Positions 37,296 to 49,866 are shown, counted from the first letter of the stretch. The stretch: DNA of 64,000 nucleotides from Engraulis encrasicolus (GCF_034702125.1 NC_085872.1:25056502-25120501), one strand, 5' to 3'. Numbers and translations: made by a program. Notes: generated by a model from the letters alone, not told the origin.

Positions 37296-38219
37296 AAACA
37301 AGGTAATGTAACAATATAGGACCGTATAACCAAGTGCCCGTTTTGAAAAGGCTTCTTCTGTTGTTGTAGTGTGTGGTTCTGTTCTGGTGATGTGATATCT
37401 CCTCTCTCTCTCTCCTTGTGAGGGAGTGCCTCATGTTCCATGGGGGTTCCTCCCAAACAGATGGCAGGTGCTCAGTGTCTGAGCTGGCCGCCCCACCTCA
37501 GACGGAAACATCCGCTGTCCACTGTGACAATGTTTTCAATATTTCAACAGCCTTGCACACTGCAAGGTAGTGAGCTTTTCTCTCTCTCTATTCTTTTGTT
37601 ATATAAAAATTTTAATTTGTGGGCATGAAGGTCTTACAGTGTTCTCTCGGTGCAGGACATATAAACACACAAGGTTACCCGCTACAACCCACGCACAAAG
37701 AGTAGACTATTAAAACAATATTTTTTTTCTACTAGTGTGTTGTAGTGCTTCAATTCACTGCTCTGGTAGACCATAAAAGACGTGAATCACAGATTGGCTT
37801 GTAACATAAATAGTGATGCACTGTGACTGAAGACCCGTCAGAAAAAAAGGCAAAGGCATAAAATCACATAAAACTGTCCAAATCCCAGTATTCTACAAGC
37901 CTATGGCCATTGGTGTTAAGATTTCTGCAAAACACGACACTGTGAAATATTTTTTTCCCCGTGTGTTTGTCTGTATACCGCTGAACTTGCAAACATGCAC
38001 ATTTGCATACTGGAAACCTTCTTTTTTTCTTTCCAAGTATAACACGTTCTAATTAAAACACGGTTTTATCACATCTGCACAGTGAGAGAGTGTAGCGGAA
38101 ATCCTTGACTTATTTCAGCATTTTGCCCTACATCTTTACACCTACAGAGGGACAGATGTGCACAGATTGCCAGCAGCAGAAGCTTCACATCACAACGACT
38201 GCAGCAAACCAGGCCAAAG

Positions 38220-38222
<3 letters not shown>

Positions 38223-38291
<69 letters not shown>
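38223..38291. repeat. (CT)n microsatellite
   Basis: About 34 CT units, ending at CGTGTGCATGCATGCAC. Confidence 0.97.
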
Positions 38292-38292
<1 letters not shown>

Positions 38293-38294
<2 letters not shown>

Positions 38295-39584
38295 TGCATG
38301 CATGCACAAGAGAGCATGGTGATCTACAGGAGGGAACAGCTGTAATTGCCATGCCATTAATACTCCAATATGGTTCTATCCTTCCCAATTAAGTTGGAGA
38401 TGTGTTTTTATTAATGACTGCTGGTATTTTATTTATATAGCTAAGGTGGGACTGATGGTGCAGTAGGGACCTGCATAAAACATATTCACTCTTTTTCCCA
38501 GGCCATAGCCATGCGTGGGTATTGTACTGTTATGGCTACAATAATTTTTGCTAGAGGATTTTTGACCAAAACACACTGTGTAAACATTATTATACAGCCA
38601 AGCCTCTTTTATGTTGTCCCTTGTCACTTATGTGATATAGCCTATAAGTAAGTTGTCAACTTGTGACATGTTGATGAAGACGGGGGATGAGAATGATCAT
38701 GGAACAAAGGATAGAAATCATTGTGGCGCGCTTGTGCTCTCAGGCGGTCGGTCTATATCACCTCCGGATTAGATGGAAATCTGACTCCAGATGGCTGTAT
38801 TGATTTTTGCAACATGAAATTATGGGCTTAAGAGTCTTATGCAGAACATGGCAAAAACCCAAAGCGGCACGACATCCCCATGATATGGCCAAGTTACAAA
38901 AAGGCCCTGGTATGATTCCCACCGAGCTCCTTACCATATAGCTGTACACTGCGGTAACTGTGCTTACCAGAGCATACTCTGAGCACAGAGTTCATTTCAC
39001 CAGCCAAGGCACCTCAACAACACCAGTCAGATCTTAAGCGATACCACAAAGAGCTCTGTTGGTGAAATTGAAAGTATTGACTGCTGTAAGTCAACAACGG
39101 TGCCTGTGACACTGCCTTGATCCTCATGCTCCCCCTGTCCCTGAGACCGGATTGTAAATTTTACATGAAATAATGCACGCCGTCTCTTCCATCATACATC
39201 ACTGGAGTAACAGAACGAGAGGTTGTCATGGAAACCGTGTACTTTTCCACACAAGTGAGACACATGGACATTGGTATTAAAATATGCAAAGAAAAACAAT
39301 GCCATCTTTCAGAATTAACCATAGCTTGAGATATCTCATTCATTTGTGCAACCAACACCCGCTCAAAATCACTTGACTTTTTAATGAAAACAACATGTCT
39401 CATGCTCTTAGGGTGACTCTCGGTTACATTTCACACAACAGCTCCTCCTGTCAGTGCAACAGTTAATTTTGTAATTATCTCGTTTTCAGACTGTAGACCA
39501 CATACGATTTGGCCTTGTATAAACTATGGTATATTAATGCTACATTAATAGCGATGGGATTATGTTGACCTTTATGTTGTTGCT
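38293..39584. other. Intergenic, nothing recognised
   Basis: No coding family match, RNA gene or clear element end seen between the microsatellite and the interspersed repeat at 39585. Confidence 0.4.
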
Positions 39585-39758
39585 TTAACCCCTTAAGACA
39601 TGGCATTATAAATTAGCTGTTACCACAATGGCAATGACCAAGTCGTAATGTATTACTAAAGGCCCCGTGCACTGTCATAGTAGTGTAGTACTATATTAGT
39701 CAACTTTCATTGTCTATTACAGTGTGCCACAGGAGGTACGGCGTGCATTAAGGGGCTA
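39585..39758. mobile_element. Interspersed repeat, copy 1, ends CCCCTTAA/TTAAGGGG
   Basis: A 174-bp element whose ends are inverted, TTAACCCCTTAA against ATTAAGGGGCTA. Its body (GCTGTTACCACAATGGCAAT, TCATTGTCTATTACAGTGTG) recurs at 47613-47782. Confidence 0.65.
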
Positions 39759-40053
39759 CGAATATGTGACTTCATGGCCAAGTTATACAGACTGAATGGG
39801 GTAGTGAGGGCAATACTCAGTGTTCATGGATCTTACATTAAACTGTTATCAGTTCTTATTGGTGTCATTGTCTCCTGGTATACCTATGCTTACCTAAAAC
39901 AGTAGAGAACCTTGTTTACTGGCACTAAAGTCAAGATCTTTAAACAAACAGCAAAATGTGAAGAGTGCAGGCAAAATGTCGGTCATCCATTCTAAAATGA
40001 CCACTACAATATGGCATTAAGTCTCACCACAAGTCTAAACATTGTGTTAAAAC

Positions 40054-40170
40054 AGGGGTGGGGAAACCTTTTGCATTCGAGGGGCCACTTCAAATTTTCT
40101 TAAGTCCTCCAAGGGCCGAACTATGAGCACAAACCAGGATGTCAGCCAAAAGTGGTGCAACCTTTTAGAC
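40054..40170. mobile_element. hAT element end fragment
   Basis: CAGGGGTGGGGAAACCTTTT and GGGGCCACTTCAAATTTTCT resemble the 5' terminus of CAGGGGTG-type hAT elements. The opposite end is not found nearby. Confidence 0.4.
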
Positions 40171-41000
40171 AATTTATTCTAAAAGTGATGCTCACATGTA
40201 TTGTACAAAATCCACTGTCACATACAAATATAGCTCACCGTTATAACTCAATGTTAAGTGGTAAGTGTCTCAACTAATTCATTTTCAGAAATATGTTAAC
40301 ATTTCCTCTTTATATTCATTTTAGCTTAATATGTTCATAATATACTTCCTTGGTCTTAAAACATGTGTTTATTATAGTAATGGCCTTTTTTCAATTTATT
40401 CAGGAATTACGCACATATACGTAACTAAATGACATGTTAAGCCTATCAAAAGTGCAAAATGAAAAACATCAAAGCAACACCAATCCAACATCAAGTAATT
40501 CACTTAGGACAGTCCCTGGTACCACAGCAATAGACATAAAACATATTACCAATTTCTTTCTATGGCACATTTTGCCATAACTTTCTGTCTAAACACCAGT
40601 TGAATATGTGCCATAATTCAGCTATTCGCCCAAGGTGGGTTGGACTTCATATTTCCTGAGTATGACTTTCACCTGTAAATTCCCTGTAACATCTATAGTT
40701 TGCTTTCAACTCCATTTGGTCCACATCAAAACTGACAGCAAACAAAAGAAAAAAACACTACATTGTGCAATTCATTTGTAGCAAACTGTATAATCATCAT
40801 GTATCATGAGATAGTGCTTCGAAAGCAGCCAATCGTTTCATGCATTTGAGGAACTGGCACACTACAGCATACTTGTTTGCGATAATGGCCTGCCACATGC
40901 CATATTTCCATAATTACATGTCCTGCTTCATGTGATGTAGTTGGCAATTGGGCTTGGTTGCTTCATGTTGGTCCTTGATTTCGTTTTTTGTGCTTCCTCC

Positions 41001-41229
41001 TTAGTATAAAAGCCAGATTACAAGCGTGGAAAGAGCTGTTAGAATTGTTGTCACTCCATAAGATGAGCTGTGTCTAAGTGCCCCACTGCCCCCGCCACAG
41101 AGTTCAAACAGACTTCCCTCAAAGTTCAAGCTCCTGGACTGATGTTTCAGCTGCTCCCAGACCTCGGATGCGGACTCCGGGCAGTCAGCAAGTGCTGTCG
41201 TGGCACAAGAGTGGAAGTCATCCCAATAC
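41001..41229 (-). CDS. nrn1: nrn1 exon 3
   Basis: Encodes [20 protein letters not shown], then [35 protein letters not shown] and the hydrophobic tail, ending TAC TAA (stop 41003-41001). Acceptor CCTCTGCAG. Plus-strand open frames over this exon are shadows. Confidence 0.93.
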
Positions 41230-42928
41230 CTGCAGAGGAAATACAGAGGACATGGATAGCTACATACAGTAGCTGTGCACCAGCAGAATCGGTGTGTGGT
41301 TGTGTGTGAATGGATCTAGACAGTGTGGGCAGACTGCGCTTAATCAATGGATTATATCCTCAGTGTTACGTAAAGAAATGCCACGACTTTGACATTGATT
41401 ACAAATTCATTTAGATACAATTAATAAATATCTGTACTACACGCTAAGCAGGCAAAAACACATCCGCTCTTTCACAGATGCTATGGGTAGTCTCTGCCAT
41501 GGATTTAGCTATCCACTACCGTGATAGCTAAATCCATATGGCAGAGGAAATATTGTGTCCTAAATCATAGTTAGACTCACATTAGACATACAATTGTGGT
41601 TGTTCAACAAAACTGCTTGTGACACTGAATCCATACAAAAAAATTCTGTTCATGGCCGTGTGAGTCTAAATGTGGTATATTTGTCATGGTATTATGAGAG
41701 TCTGAGTCCTACAGTGACGCAGACCAAAACGTGCTTGGGCCATCTGCCTCTATCTTGGCAGGGTTGCCAGGTGCCTGTCCCTGGTTGCGACAGCGCCCAC
41801 TGCCTCTCTTTACGCATACTTTGTCAAACAGAATAAATGTTTAGGTTATGGGAAGATAGGCTAGCAGTAGCCGTATCAGGGCCATACATACGAGCAGAGG
41901 GTCTGAAGATTTTCCCTGTCGTTCAGGGCCTGGGGATAGTTGACCATGTTTTCTCCAAGGCTTAGCAGGCAGTCAGAGAAACCCCTGAACACCGCCTCAC
42001 ACGCCCCTGTCGCATCCACTGTATGATGTCTAGAGGCTTGAAAATATAAAAAGAAAAATCATGGTTAGAAAGCTTTCCCGGGTCTGTCACTGTTAGCTTG
42101 TGTTTTTTCTAGGTTTGACACATTATAAAACTATGTTGGGGCAATGAGATTTGCTTAGACTGAATTTTGCTTAGACTGACCTTAGAGTCTACTCCAGATG
42201 TGGACCATGGCGAGAGTGCATGCCATGGACACACATTTGTCGTGGTCAACTAATTGAGTAGGCCTATATTGAAGACATAAAAAAAATCTGGGGCCTAAAT
42301 CCAGACATTCCCAATAGGAGGACACACACGCCGGTCGTGCACCACGACTTCAGCGTGGATTGCTCAATTAACTAGACTACTTCATAAACTGTACAATAAA
42401 CTACACTGACAGAATATCGAACCTCCCGCGTGTGGGTCAAGCAGTGTGAAAGCAGAGTAAAACGGTTTGAACCAATTTACTGAAAAAAGGAGGCAAATGT
42501 ACAACCCCATGCAGCTTTACAAGTCAAAATGTCTCTCAGCATCCGACCTCGTTATCAGATTCTCCACTACAGCATCCAGGCATGCCATACAAATTACCCT
42601 AAAGTTTATCCATAAGTATTCAATAAAGAATGTAGTTTTATTAAATTCCATAATATCCTTCGAAATATTTCCAATCATTTAAAAAAAATGACGATGAACA
42701 AAGGCAAGGGAGGTCTATAAAAGCTTTCAAACATTCCTGTCGATCAGTTTGTATGAACTTTTCTGACGGCAGCTAATTAACATCCTTCAATATTTTAATG
42801 CACAACTAGACTTTTTAGTAATCGACGATAATTCAAGGATGCGCGTAAAGAGAGATGCAAAACATCTTACCTAATAGTTCCAAAAAGAGAAGTAATGAGA
42901 TATATCTAGTAGCCAAACTTAATCCCAT
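41001..42928 (-). CDS. nrn1: Neuritin 1 (CPG15)
   Basis: Small secreted, GPI-anchored neurotrophic protein promoting neurite growth and synapse maturation (family knowledge). Three minus-strand exons, 42928-42871, 42018-41892 and 41229-41001, give 137 residues against about 142 in human. The N-terminal signal peptide is [20 protein letters not shown]. The mature part starts near [14 protein letters not shown] and carries six cysteines: ACEAV, FSDC, TLCSY, FHSC, LADC and [21 protein letters not shown] precedes a hydrophobic tail, [19 protein letters not shown], which fits a GPI-attachment signal. The exon 2 donor is placed at TGCTC|gtatgt, which restores SYWDDF across the junction. The gene keeps the minus orientation and position seen in human. 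Confidence 0.93.
41492..41547. repeat. 22-bp-stem hairpin in nrn1 intron 2
   Basis: The arm CTCTGCCATGGATTTAGCTA TC (41492-41513) pairs with GATAGCTAAATCC plus ATATGGCAGAG (41523-41546) around a 9-base loop, with a single two-base bulge. It may be a small foldback transposon remnant or a structured RNA. Confidence 0.75.
41892..42018 (-). CDS. nrn1: nrn1 exon 2
   Basis: Encodes [20 protein letters not shown], then [20 protein letters not shown] and C, between acceptor ATCATACAG and donor CTC|gtatgt. Phase 1 in, phase 2 out. Confidence 0.93.
42871..42928 (-). CDS. nrn1: nrn1 exon 1, signal peptide
   Basis: ATG at 42928-42926 opens [19 protein letters not shown], matching the mammalian MGLKLNGRYISL start. 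It ends TTAG|gtaaga in phase 1. A downstream-facing promoter should lie right of about 43000. Confidence 0.92.
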
Positions 42929-43330
42929 TGTAGGCTCCAATCAGTTGAACCACTCAAATATGACGTGTTTCTTGAAAACACCAGGAATTATATTACAAGA
43001 CATGTTCGAGGAGTTCAGGATGCCCAAAGTCTACCTTGCTTTCCGCTTGTCTCCGCAGTCGATAAGGCGAAGTGCAGCGTGAGCGGCAGTACACATCACT
43101 AGACAAGGGTGGAGTGGCCAGCGATGATTCAGTGACGTAAATATTTGTCCGTTGCACTGCCTCCTACACCCTCCAACACTGTCTCTCTCACCAAAAGGTC
43201 ACGAGCCACAGTGGTTAGTGTAGGGATGAGTGCGCCGTGCGGTATTGATTAACGTCTCCGGTTATTAGTCATTTCGCAGGTAGGATAAATGACAGAATTT
43301 GGCGGACGGACGACGTTATTCCTAAGTACT
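42929..43330 (-). promoter_or_regulatory. nrn1: Probable nrn1 5' leader and promoter
   Basis: Read on the minus strand this stretch is immediately upstream of the nrn1 start. It is locally richer in CpG (GCGGTACGGC-like, GATAAGGCGAAGTGCAGCGT, GTGACGTAAATA) than its surroundings, and includes a CRE-like TGACGTAA at about 43133. Neuritin is an activity-induced, CREB-responsive gene in mammals (known); its regulation here is inferred only. Confidence 0.35.
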
Positions 43331-45088
43331 CACATGCATGAACTCACATTGTTGGCGAATTGAATATAAGGAGTGTATATTTTGGCATGCCAGCTATGGG
43401 GTTGGGAATGGTCCCATGTTACCTGACCCATAGTCTGACCGCAAGTGCACCCGACAGCGAGGTAATTGAGTCCCTTGACATTTGCTACCCCGATTGCATT
43501 CAGCATTCGAATACAGGATATGGGGAGGGGGTCCATGACAATCCGAGCAAATCAGCATGGCGTGAGTCCTTTTAGAACACAACAAAAGCACACAATAAAA
43601 AGGAGAATATTGCTCTCTATGCCAATCTGTGTGTTCTCTCCATCTCCTGTCACTTTTGCGTCCAGAAGAAACTGAAACCCTCTGTGTGCCCTGCAGTTAT
43701 GAGTCGATCACATTCTTATAGAACTTAACACACTATATTAAATCGCTCTGTTAATCAGAACAAGTTAAAAGAAAGGGAACTTTGAGACACAATTAGGCAA
43801 CAAGTTCTTCATCATGACTCACTTCTTGTAGGCTATAGATTGTATTACAGTTGATTGGTGCATTTATTTATTTATTTATTTATTTATTTAAAACCTTTGT
43901 GCATTTTTTTTATACAAAGTGACACCTATTTGCTCTGTCCTTGAAGACAAAACTGTCCTCAAACAATAACTGTAAATGCCAGCAGAATAAAGTTAACCAC
44001 TCAATAAAATGTCCAACTTGAACCAAAATCTTTTTTCCCCAGTCCTACAGCAAGGCAATACTGCATTACTTATGGGAAGAGTACAAGCTATAAAGCTGAC
44101 AAAGCACCTCATGTTGAACAGAGATGGGCCCATACAAAATAAAAAGCAAATGTGTTCAGGATCATTCACATGAATAAATTGCAGCAACCTCCAGAAAAAA
44201 GATGGCCAGTCAGTATGAGCACATGTAAACCTTTTAAAAATGTCCTTGGGAGCACCTGAAAAGATTCTGTAGTCCGAGGAGAATTACTCACAGACCGACT
44301 GTGTGTTAAGGACAGTCTGTAACACACCAGAGACATTCAGCAACAGTTGCTCAGACGCTTGTGTTCTGGGGTAATAAAAGAGATGAACAAAAAATGTGGA
44401 AATTCACCGACATTATAGTTCAGTTTAAACTACCAGCCCCACACCTACATACACCAATGCTTTTTCATCAATATTTCGTCTTCTCGTCTCATCAATGCTT
44501 CGGTTGTTTACAAATCTTGGCTCATACTCCACTGACATAACTATAATTTTTCTTTAATGTACGGTTGAGAAGTATCATGACACAAAATCAGATGTTTGCT
44601 TTTGGATGCGCATAACTCAGCCCTGCCCAACAAATTCAGTCGCGCTATTAGGCATGTGCAATAGATTTCTGGTTGGAAACATTCTCCCCACACACCTATG
44701 GAAATGCTGGAATAACAAGTGATAATTGGGCTTTATCAGGGCTGCCAAGTCTCACTCATCTGGAGTGACAGTCTTTCAGCCTTAATCTCACACTCTCACT
44801 CACACTCTAAAAATAAATCTTACTCTACATGTTTTTTCTTTCTTTTTTTAATTTGTGCAATCATTTCAAATCCTGGCTGGACCACAGTTGGGAATTGGTG
44901 ATACCAGTATGAAGTATGAGATGTAATATCTAATACATATCTGTTTAAAAATAAAATAATTCAGTCTGTAGTTATTTGTGCACAAGCAACCAGCTAGCAA
45001 AACACCCCATTGGACTGGCATTATATTTATCAGTGTATTTAGCAAGTGTTTTCGTCTTGTGTCGATAATGAAGATAGGTAGAGTAGAG
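43331..45088. other. Intergenic region right of nrn1, nothing recognised
   Basis: No coding match. A short (TTTA)n array lies at about 43863-43890; otherwise AT-rich single-copy-looking sequence. Confidence 0.4.
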
Positions 45089-45433
45089 TAGCGGTTCCCA
45101 AACTGTATTATGACAAGGCCCCCCATATACCAGTAGATTCCAACCAAGGGCCCCTAACATGTGGATCGTGCCACACCCCCCCCCCCCCTTTTACAAGTCT
45201 TTTTTAGTCTGTGAATCAGTGCCCCATTGAGATACTGTATATAAAATAATAGTAATGTTCAATGCAATGCAATACATTATGTTGGTCTTGGGAATATTCA
45301 TAAGCTCATTTTTGCCTTATTTTGGAGTACATTTATTATTCAATTACTAATTTTGCTTTGCTATACTTTTCCTGCCAACCTGCTCCCCTCACGGAACCCG
45401 CAGGGGTCCCTGGCCCCCACTTGAAAACCACTG
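45089..45433. mobile_element. hAT-type element, perfect GAGTAGAG duplication
   Basis: A 345-bp element flanked by GAGTAGAG at 45081-45088 and 45434-45441. The ends TAGCGGTTCCCAAACTG and CTTGAAAACCACTG are inverted with few differences. A poly-C run of about 13 lies inside. Non-coding. Confidence 0.85.
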
Positions 45434-45559
45434 GAGTAGAGTATATCACTGTATATGGAGAGAGTATGAAAACTGGTACCCAAGAAAAAGTAAAAAGCAT
45501 TTCATTTAGAAGGAGATCTCCCTGAAGGAGATGTCTCAAAACTCATCACAGAGAGCTGT

Positions 45560-46860
45560 CCCACTACCTGCCTACTGGACCCAGTGCATACCTGCTTCAT
45601 GACATTGCCGCAACAGTTGTCCAAGCGATTACATCCATCATGAACTCCTCACTGTCCTATCTGGCACTGTCCCCACTGTGCCTTCATACAAGCAAGGGTA
45701 ACGGCTAAGCATACACTCAACCCTGCACACGTTGAAAACTAACGCCCTGTCTGTCTCACTGGTTCCCATATTCAAAACCCTGGAAAAGGCAGTTACACAA
45801 CAGGTTACCAACTACCTAAAGCAGAATGGACTACTGGACCCAAAACAATCTGGTTTCAGAAGTGGACACTGAAACCGCTTTACTCTCAGCAACTGAAGCC
45901 CTAAGGACTGCAAGAACGGAAGGACTATCCTTGGTCCTCATCCCACTAGACCTATCTCCTGCCTTTGACACAGTCAACCACAAGAAACTCCTGACGATAA
46001 TCACTACTGTAGGAATCACTGGTGTTGTCCACTCATGGTTCAACTCCTACCTCCTTTCTGGACGCACCTTCTCTGTGTCATGGCAAGGAAAATGGTCTTC
46101 AACTCACATCCTCTCCAAGGATCAGAGCTGGGCCCCCTTCTGTTCGCAATGTAAACCTCCTCCCTGGGACATGTCATTCGAAAACATGGGTGCTCCTATC
46201 ACTGCTAGTCTACCATGATGACACCCAGATGTACCTGTCGCTCCAGCCAGACGACTCCACGGTTTTGGCACACATCTCAGCCTCCCTCATCGACCTGTCA
46301 CAACATGGATGAAGGAACACCACCTACAGCTGAACCTGTCTAAGACAGAGCTCCAACATCAGTCTCAAAGTTGCCAAAAACCTTGACGTCATGATTGATG
46401 ACCAGCTGTCATTTTCCAACCACATCAATTCAGTCACCCGAGCCTGCCAATTTGAGATGTTCAACATGCAGAAAATGTGACCCTCTCTAACCCAATATGC
46501 TACACAACGACTGGTTCAGGCTACGGTCATGCCCCGCGTTGACTACTGCAACTCCCTCCTAGCAGGTCTACCTGCTTGTGAGTTAAGAGTTGCACTGGCT
46601 ACTGATCGCTGCACGGATAAAGCCGGAGGAACGGCTCCATCTTATCTGAAGGACATACTAGGCCTTATGCTCCTGGAAGAGACCTACTCTCCCCATACAC
46701 AAACCGTCTGGCCCTGCCGCCTGCTCGCTATAAGTGATCCCAGTCAAGACTGTTCTCTGTCTTTGTTCCTCAGTGATGAAACAACCTCCCAGAGGCAGCA
46801 AGACTAGGCACATCTCTCTCAAACTCTTAAGAAGCAAGTGAACTTTCGTGACTATCTACT
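45560..46860 (+). pseudogene. Dead L2/Rex-like LINE reverse transcriptase
   Basis: Three plus-strand frames carry successive pieces of one non-LTR reverse transcriptase: TETALLSATEALRTARTEGL and LDLSPAFDTVNHKKLL (45870-45990), then VHSWFNSYLLSGRTFSVSWQ, then a shifted YHDDTQMYLSLQPDDSTVLA (catalytic YxDD-type box, here YHDD, near 46212), then PRVDYCNSLLAGLPA (46530-46575) and GTAPSYLKDILG. Several frameshifts and stops, no endonuclease domain and no intact 5' end are seen. Clade call (L2/Rex-like) is from recognition of the motif spacing. Confidence 0.8.
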
Positions 46861-46903
46861 ATACTAATGCTTGAGCTGCCCCTGTCTCTTGCCAGACTCT
46901 ATA

Positions 46904-47060
46904 GCAGGGGTGGGGAACTTATGTCTCGAGGGACGTTTTATCCGGCCCCTGATATAATTTTAATGTTAAGCAGCTTCACATGAAATATTGAATATTTTGT
47001 AAAGGAATCTTTTCAATACAATTGGAAAAGGGCTATGGAGGATAGGGGTCTTGAGCGCAC
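46904..47060. mobile_element. hAT element end fragment
   Basis: CAGGGGTGGGGAACTTATGT and CGAGGGACGTTTTATCCGGC resemble the 5' terminus of a CAGGGGTGGGGAAC-type hAT element. No right end found. It lies just past the LINE relic. Confidence 0.4.
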
Positions 47061-47612
47061 ATTTTTGTGACATTTCTTATTCTTCACGCAAGGCGTAGAA
47101 AGTTGGCCCTAGTCTATCTATCGTAGGCTATGATATTTGAAATATTCATGCAGCGGTCTTGCTTTTCACGTCACACTGTGGTTAATATATACTAGCTAAG
47201 AAATGGTTGAAACACCATCCTCTTTGGCTGGGAATTTATGCAACCCATTCACATTTTTTGTTCTTTTCAGACATATTTACTAAGTAATAAACTAATATTT
47301 ACTGGTCTGAAAAGTGGGTTTTGCAGCCGATGATGTCTATAGGCCTAACTGGTCATTCAAAATGGCATGACATGAAGAAGATCCACCTGGGGGGCTCCTC
47401 ATTAAATTGTATGTATTGGATGGGCCCCCTTTCAGATGACTTTGTCCTGTGTCCCTGCCTGTATAAAAAAGTGTACATTTCTGAGTTAAATATTTAAATG
47501 GATGGTGAGGGTGAATATATAGGCCTATGAAAAAATAACATTTGTGAATGGGCAGCAATTCTTTTGTAAATAAACTACTAAAGAATTTACTATACCTTTA
47601 ACTAATTACCAG

Positions 47613-47782
47613 TTTAACCCCCTTAAAACATGATGTTATACATTTGCTGTTATCAGAATGGCAATGACCGAGTCATAGTGCATTACTGTTATGTCATCGT
47701 AGCAGAGTAATGCTATGCTAATTAACCTTTCAATGACTATTACAGCGTGCCACTGGTGGTATGGTGTTCAGTATGGGGCTAC
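47613..47782. mobile_element. Interspersed repeat, copy 2 of the 39585 family
   Basis: Shares CCCCCTTAAAACATG, GCTGTTATCAGAATGGCAAT and GACTATTACAGCGTGCCACT with the copy at 39585-39758, in the same order. Right end TATGGGGCTAC is eroded. Confidence 0.65.
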
Positions 47783-47802
47783 ACTTTACTGTGGTATTAG
47801 AT

Positions 47803-48066
47803 TAGTGTTTCTCAACGGGGGCGCTACAGCCCCCAAGGGGTCATTTGGGAGCCCTAGGGGGGACGTTGAGATGGATACAGTTGAGAGGGGGCAGTATACT
47901 TATTTGTCATAGGGGGCAGTATACTTATTTGTCATAGGGAGCATTAGTTAATTCTTTTTCATACTAAGGGGGGCGTTGGCAGGCTTATGAAGAAGTCCAA
48001 GGGGGCGTTGGGAGGCTTAGGATGAGGTCCAGGGGGCGTTTGTTCTGAAAAGGTTGAGAACCACTG
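47803..48066. mobile_element. hAT-type element, perfect TATTAGAT duplication
   Basis: A 264-bp element with ends TAGTGTTTCTCAACGGGGGC and AGGTTGAGAACCACTG, flanked by TATTAGAT at 47795-47802 and 48067-48074. The interior is made of GGGGGCGTT/GGGGGCAGTATACTTATTT repeats, including a 29-base tandem pair near 47888-47945. Confidence 0.88.
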
Positions 48067-48481
48067 TATTAGATGAAGCAATGCATCATGCTGATAACCT
48101 GTCTCTCGCCAGACCCTTGTGGTTTCCACTCAGCTGCAGTAGAACCAATCAGGATCGCAGAATTTTCAGAGATGTGACGTTGTGAGTTTAAACATAGCGG
48201 AGAAGGAAAAGTAAATAAAATGTGACAGTTGTTCAAAATTGACAGACAACAATGACCACTCGCATGGACTCACTCATCGCCATTGATTCTGTAATTTCAG
48301 CTGTATTTTCGAATCTGTGACACCTAAAATGTCAGAAAAGGGTTTTCCCAATCATGGGCGCATTCTGTGATAAAACGATGCATTTGCAGACATATGCATA
48401 TGGCGTAGCTCCAGATTTAAGTTTGTGGAGAAATTGCAGAACAAATTAATCTGGTGAGAGTCAGGTTATCATGGTCATTAT

Positions 48482-48660
48482 TCACTCACTCACTCACTCA
48501 CTCACTCACTCACTCACTCACTCATTCATTCATTCATTCATTCATTCATTCATTCATTCATTCATTCATTCATTCATTCATTCATTCATTCATTCATTCA
48601 TTCAGTCACTCAGTCACTCAGTCACTCACTCAGTCAATCAGTCACTCAGTCACTCAGTCG
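48482..48660. repeat. (CACT)n-(CATT)n-(CAGT)n compound microsatellite
   Basis: Ten or so CACT units switch to about 20 ATTC units and then to mixed CAGTCACT units, all tetranucleotides in register. Open frames of Ser/His/Thr/Leu repeats through it are artefacts. Confidence 0.95.
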
Positions 48661-49756
48661 TTGAAAATATAAGTATGTCAGTGTAAACAGTGGCATGGTG
48701 GTTTCTCTTGGACTGATACACTGTGATACAAATGAATTGCCTTATTCAAACCTTTCTAATGTTGGGCAATGATCTTTGATATGTCAAGATGCAACATGTT
48801 CATTCATTCATTCATTCTTTTGAAATGTTAGTAATGATATACATTACTCTCTGTAAATCCTTTATTGTGCGAAGCCCTAATCATATCATCATTGTTTTGG
48901 GCACAAATCATGGGCCTGCTTCACCCCTGGTGAGAAGATAAGCATTGTGGTGTCAATGGCTTGCAATCAAGTCCTGCACCTTTTCACACAAAAGATGAGG
49001 GGGGGGAGGGGGGGAGGGTGGAGAGAGACAGAATGTGGGCATCAAATGCAGCCCACCATCAATAGTTCAGTGAAACCACCATGGGAGGGCAATGTACTTC
49101 ACCATTTCTCTTGCTGAACATGGTCCATGTGCTACCTTGATCTCTATGTCTGACTCTGTAATATATGTCTCTTCAGTTTAAGATTTGCAGCTGCTCTGAT
49201 GAGCAGCAATTGCACTGAACTATACTCTACATGCACACCATATGTATGTACTGAAAGACTTTAAAATAAGTTTTCAAAATAATGCTCATAAAAGTTTGTA
49301 GCTTAACTAATGGCGTGGAGGCGGGAGGGAACTGCTGATATGAAGTCACTGCAGAAAGAGTGAATTCCGTAAGCACTGCAGTGTTTATTGTAAACCTTTG
49401 ACTGGGAGAGATGAGATACAGCATGTAGGCCACAGGCAATTCTTCAGGTTGTAGTGTGTCAAAGGCTGTACAAACACAAGGTCGGGCTTGTACTGTTACA
49501 TAAGGCCTTCGCAAGGGAGGGCTGCCACCTAGTGGCCAATGAAACTGAAATCCACAACTCAGCATTTCCTCAGCATTCCTACAGACACCCATCCACATAT
49601 AGGACCAGGAGAGGTGGCCAGTTAATGTACAACTACCACAACTTATTACAGCACATGTCGTTTTATCCAGACCTCTGCCAAGCGATGGCAGGCGCAGTTG
49701 CCTTATGTTGTCAAATGAAGGGCACCATTCAAAACTGCAACCGCACACCTCCCTAC

Positions 49757-49866
<110 letters not shown>

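Noticed and set aside
41070..41309. Plus-strand open frame of 79 codons
   Set aside because: It is the shadow of nrn1 exon 3 on the opposite strand.
41492..41547. Annotated miRNA gene
   Set aside because: The loop is short, no seed is recognised, and a foldback remnant is as likely; kept only as a hairpin.
45826..46218. Host gene of 130 codons
   Set aside because: The translation is a non-LTR reverse transcriptase fragment interrupted by frameshifts.
48482..48660. CRISPR-like array
   Set aside because: It is a tetranucleotide microsatellite without distinct spacers, in a vertebrate genome.
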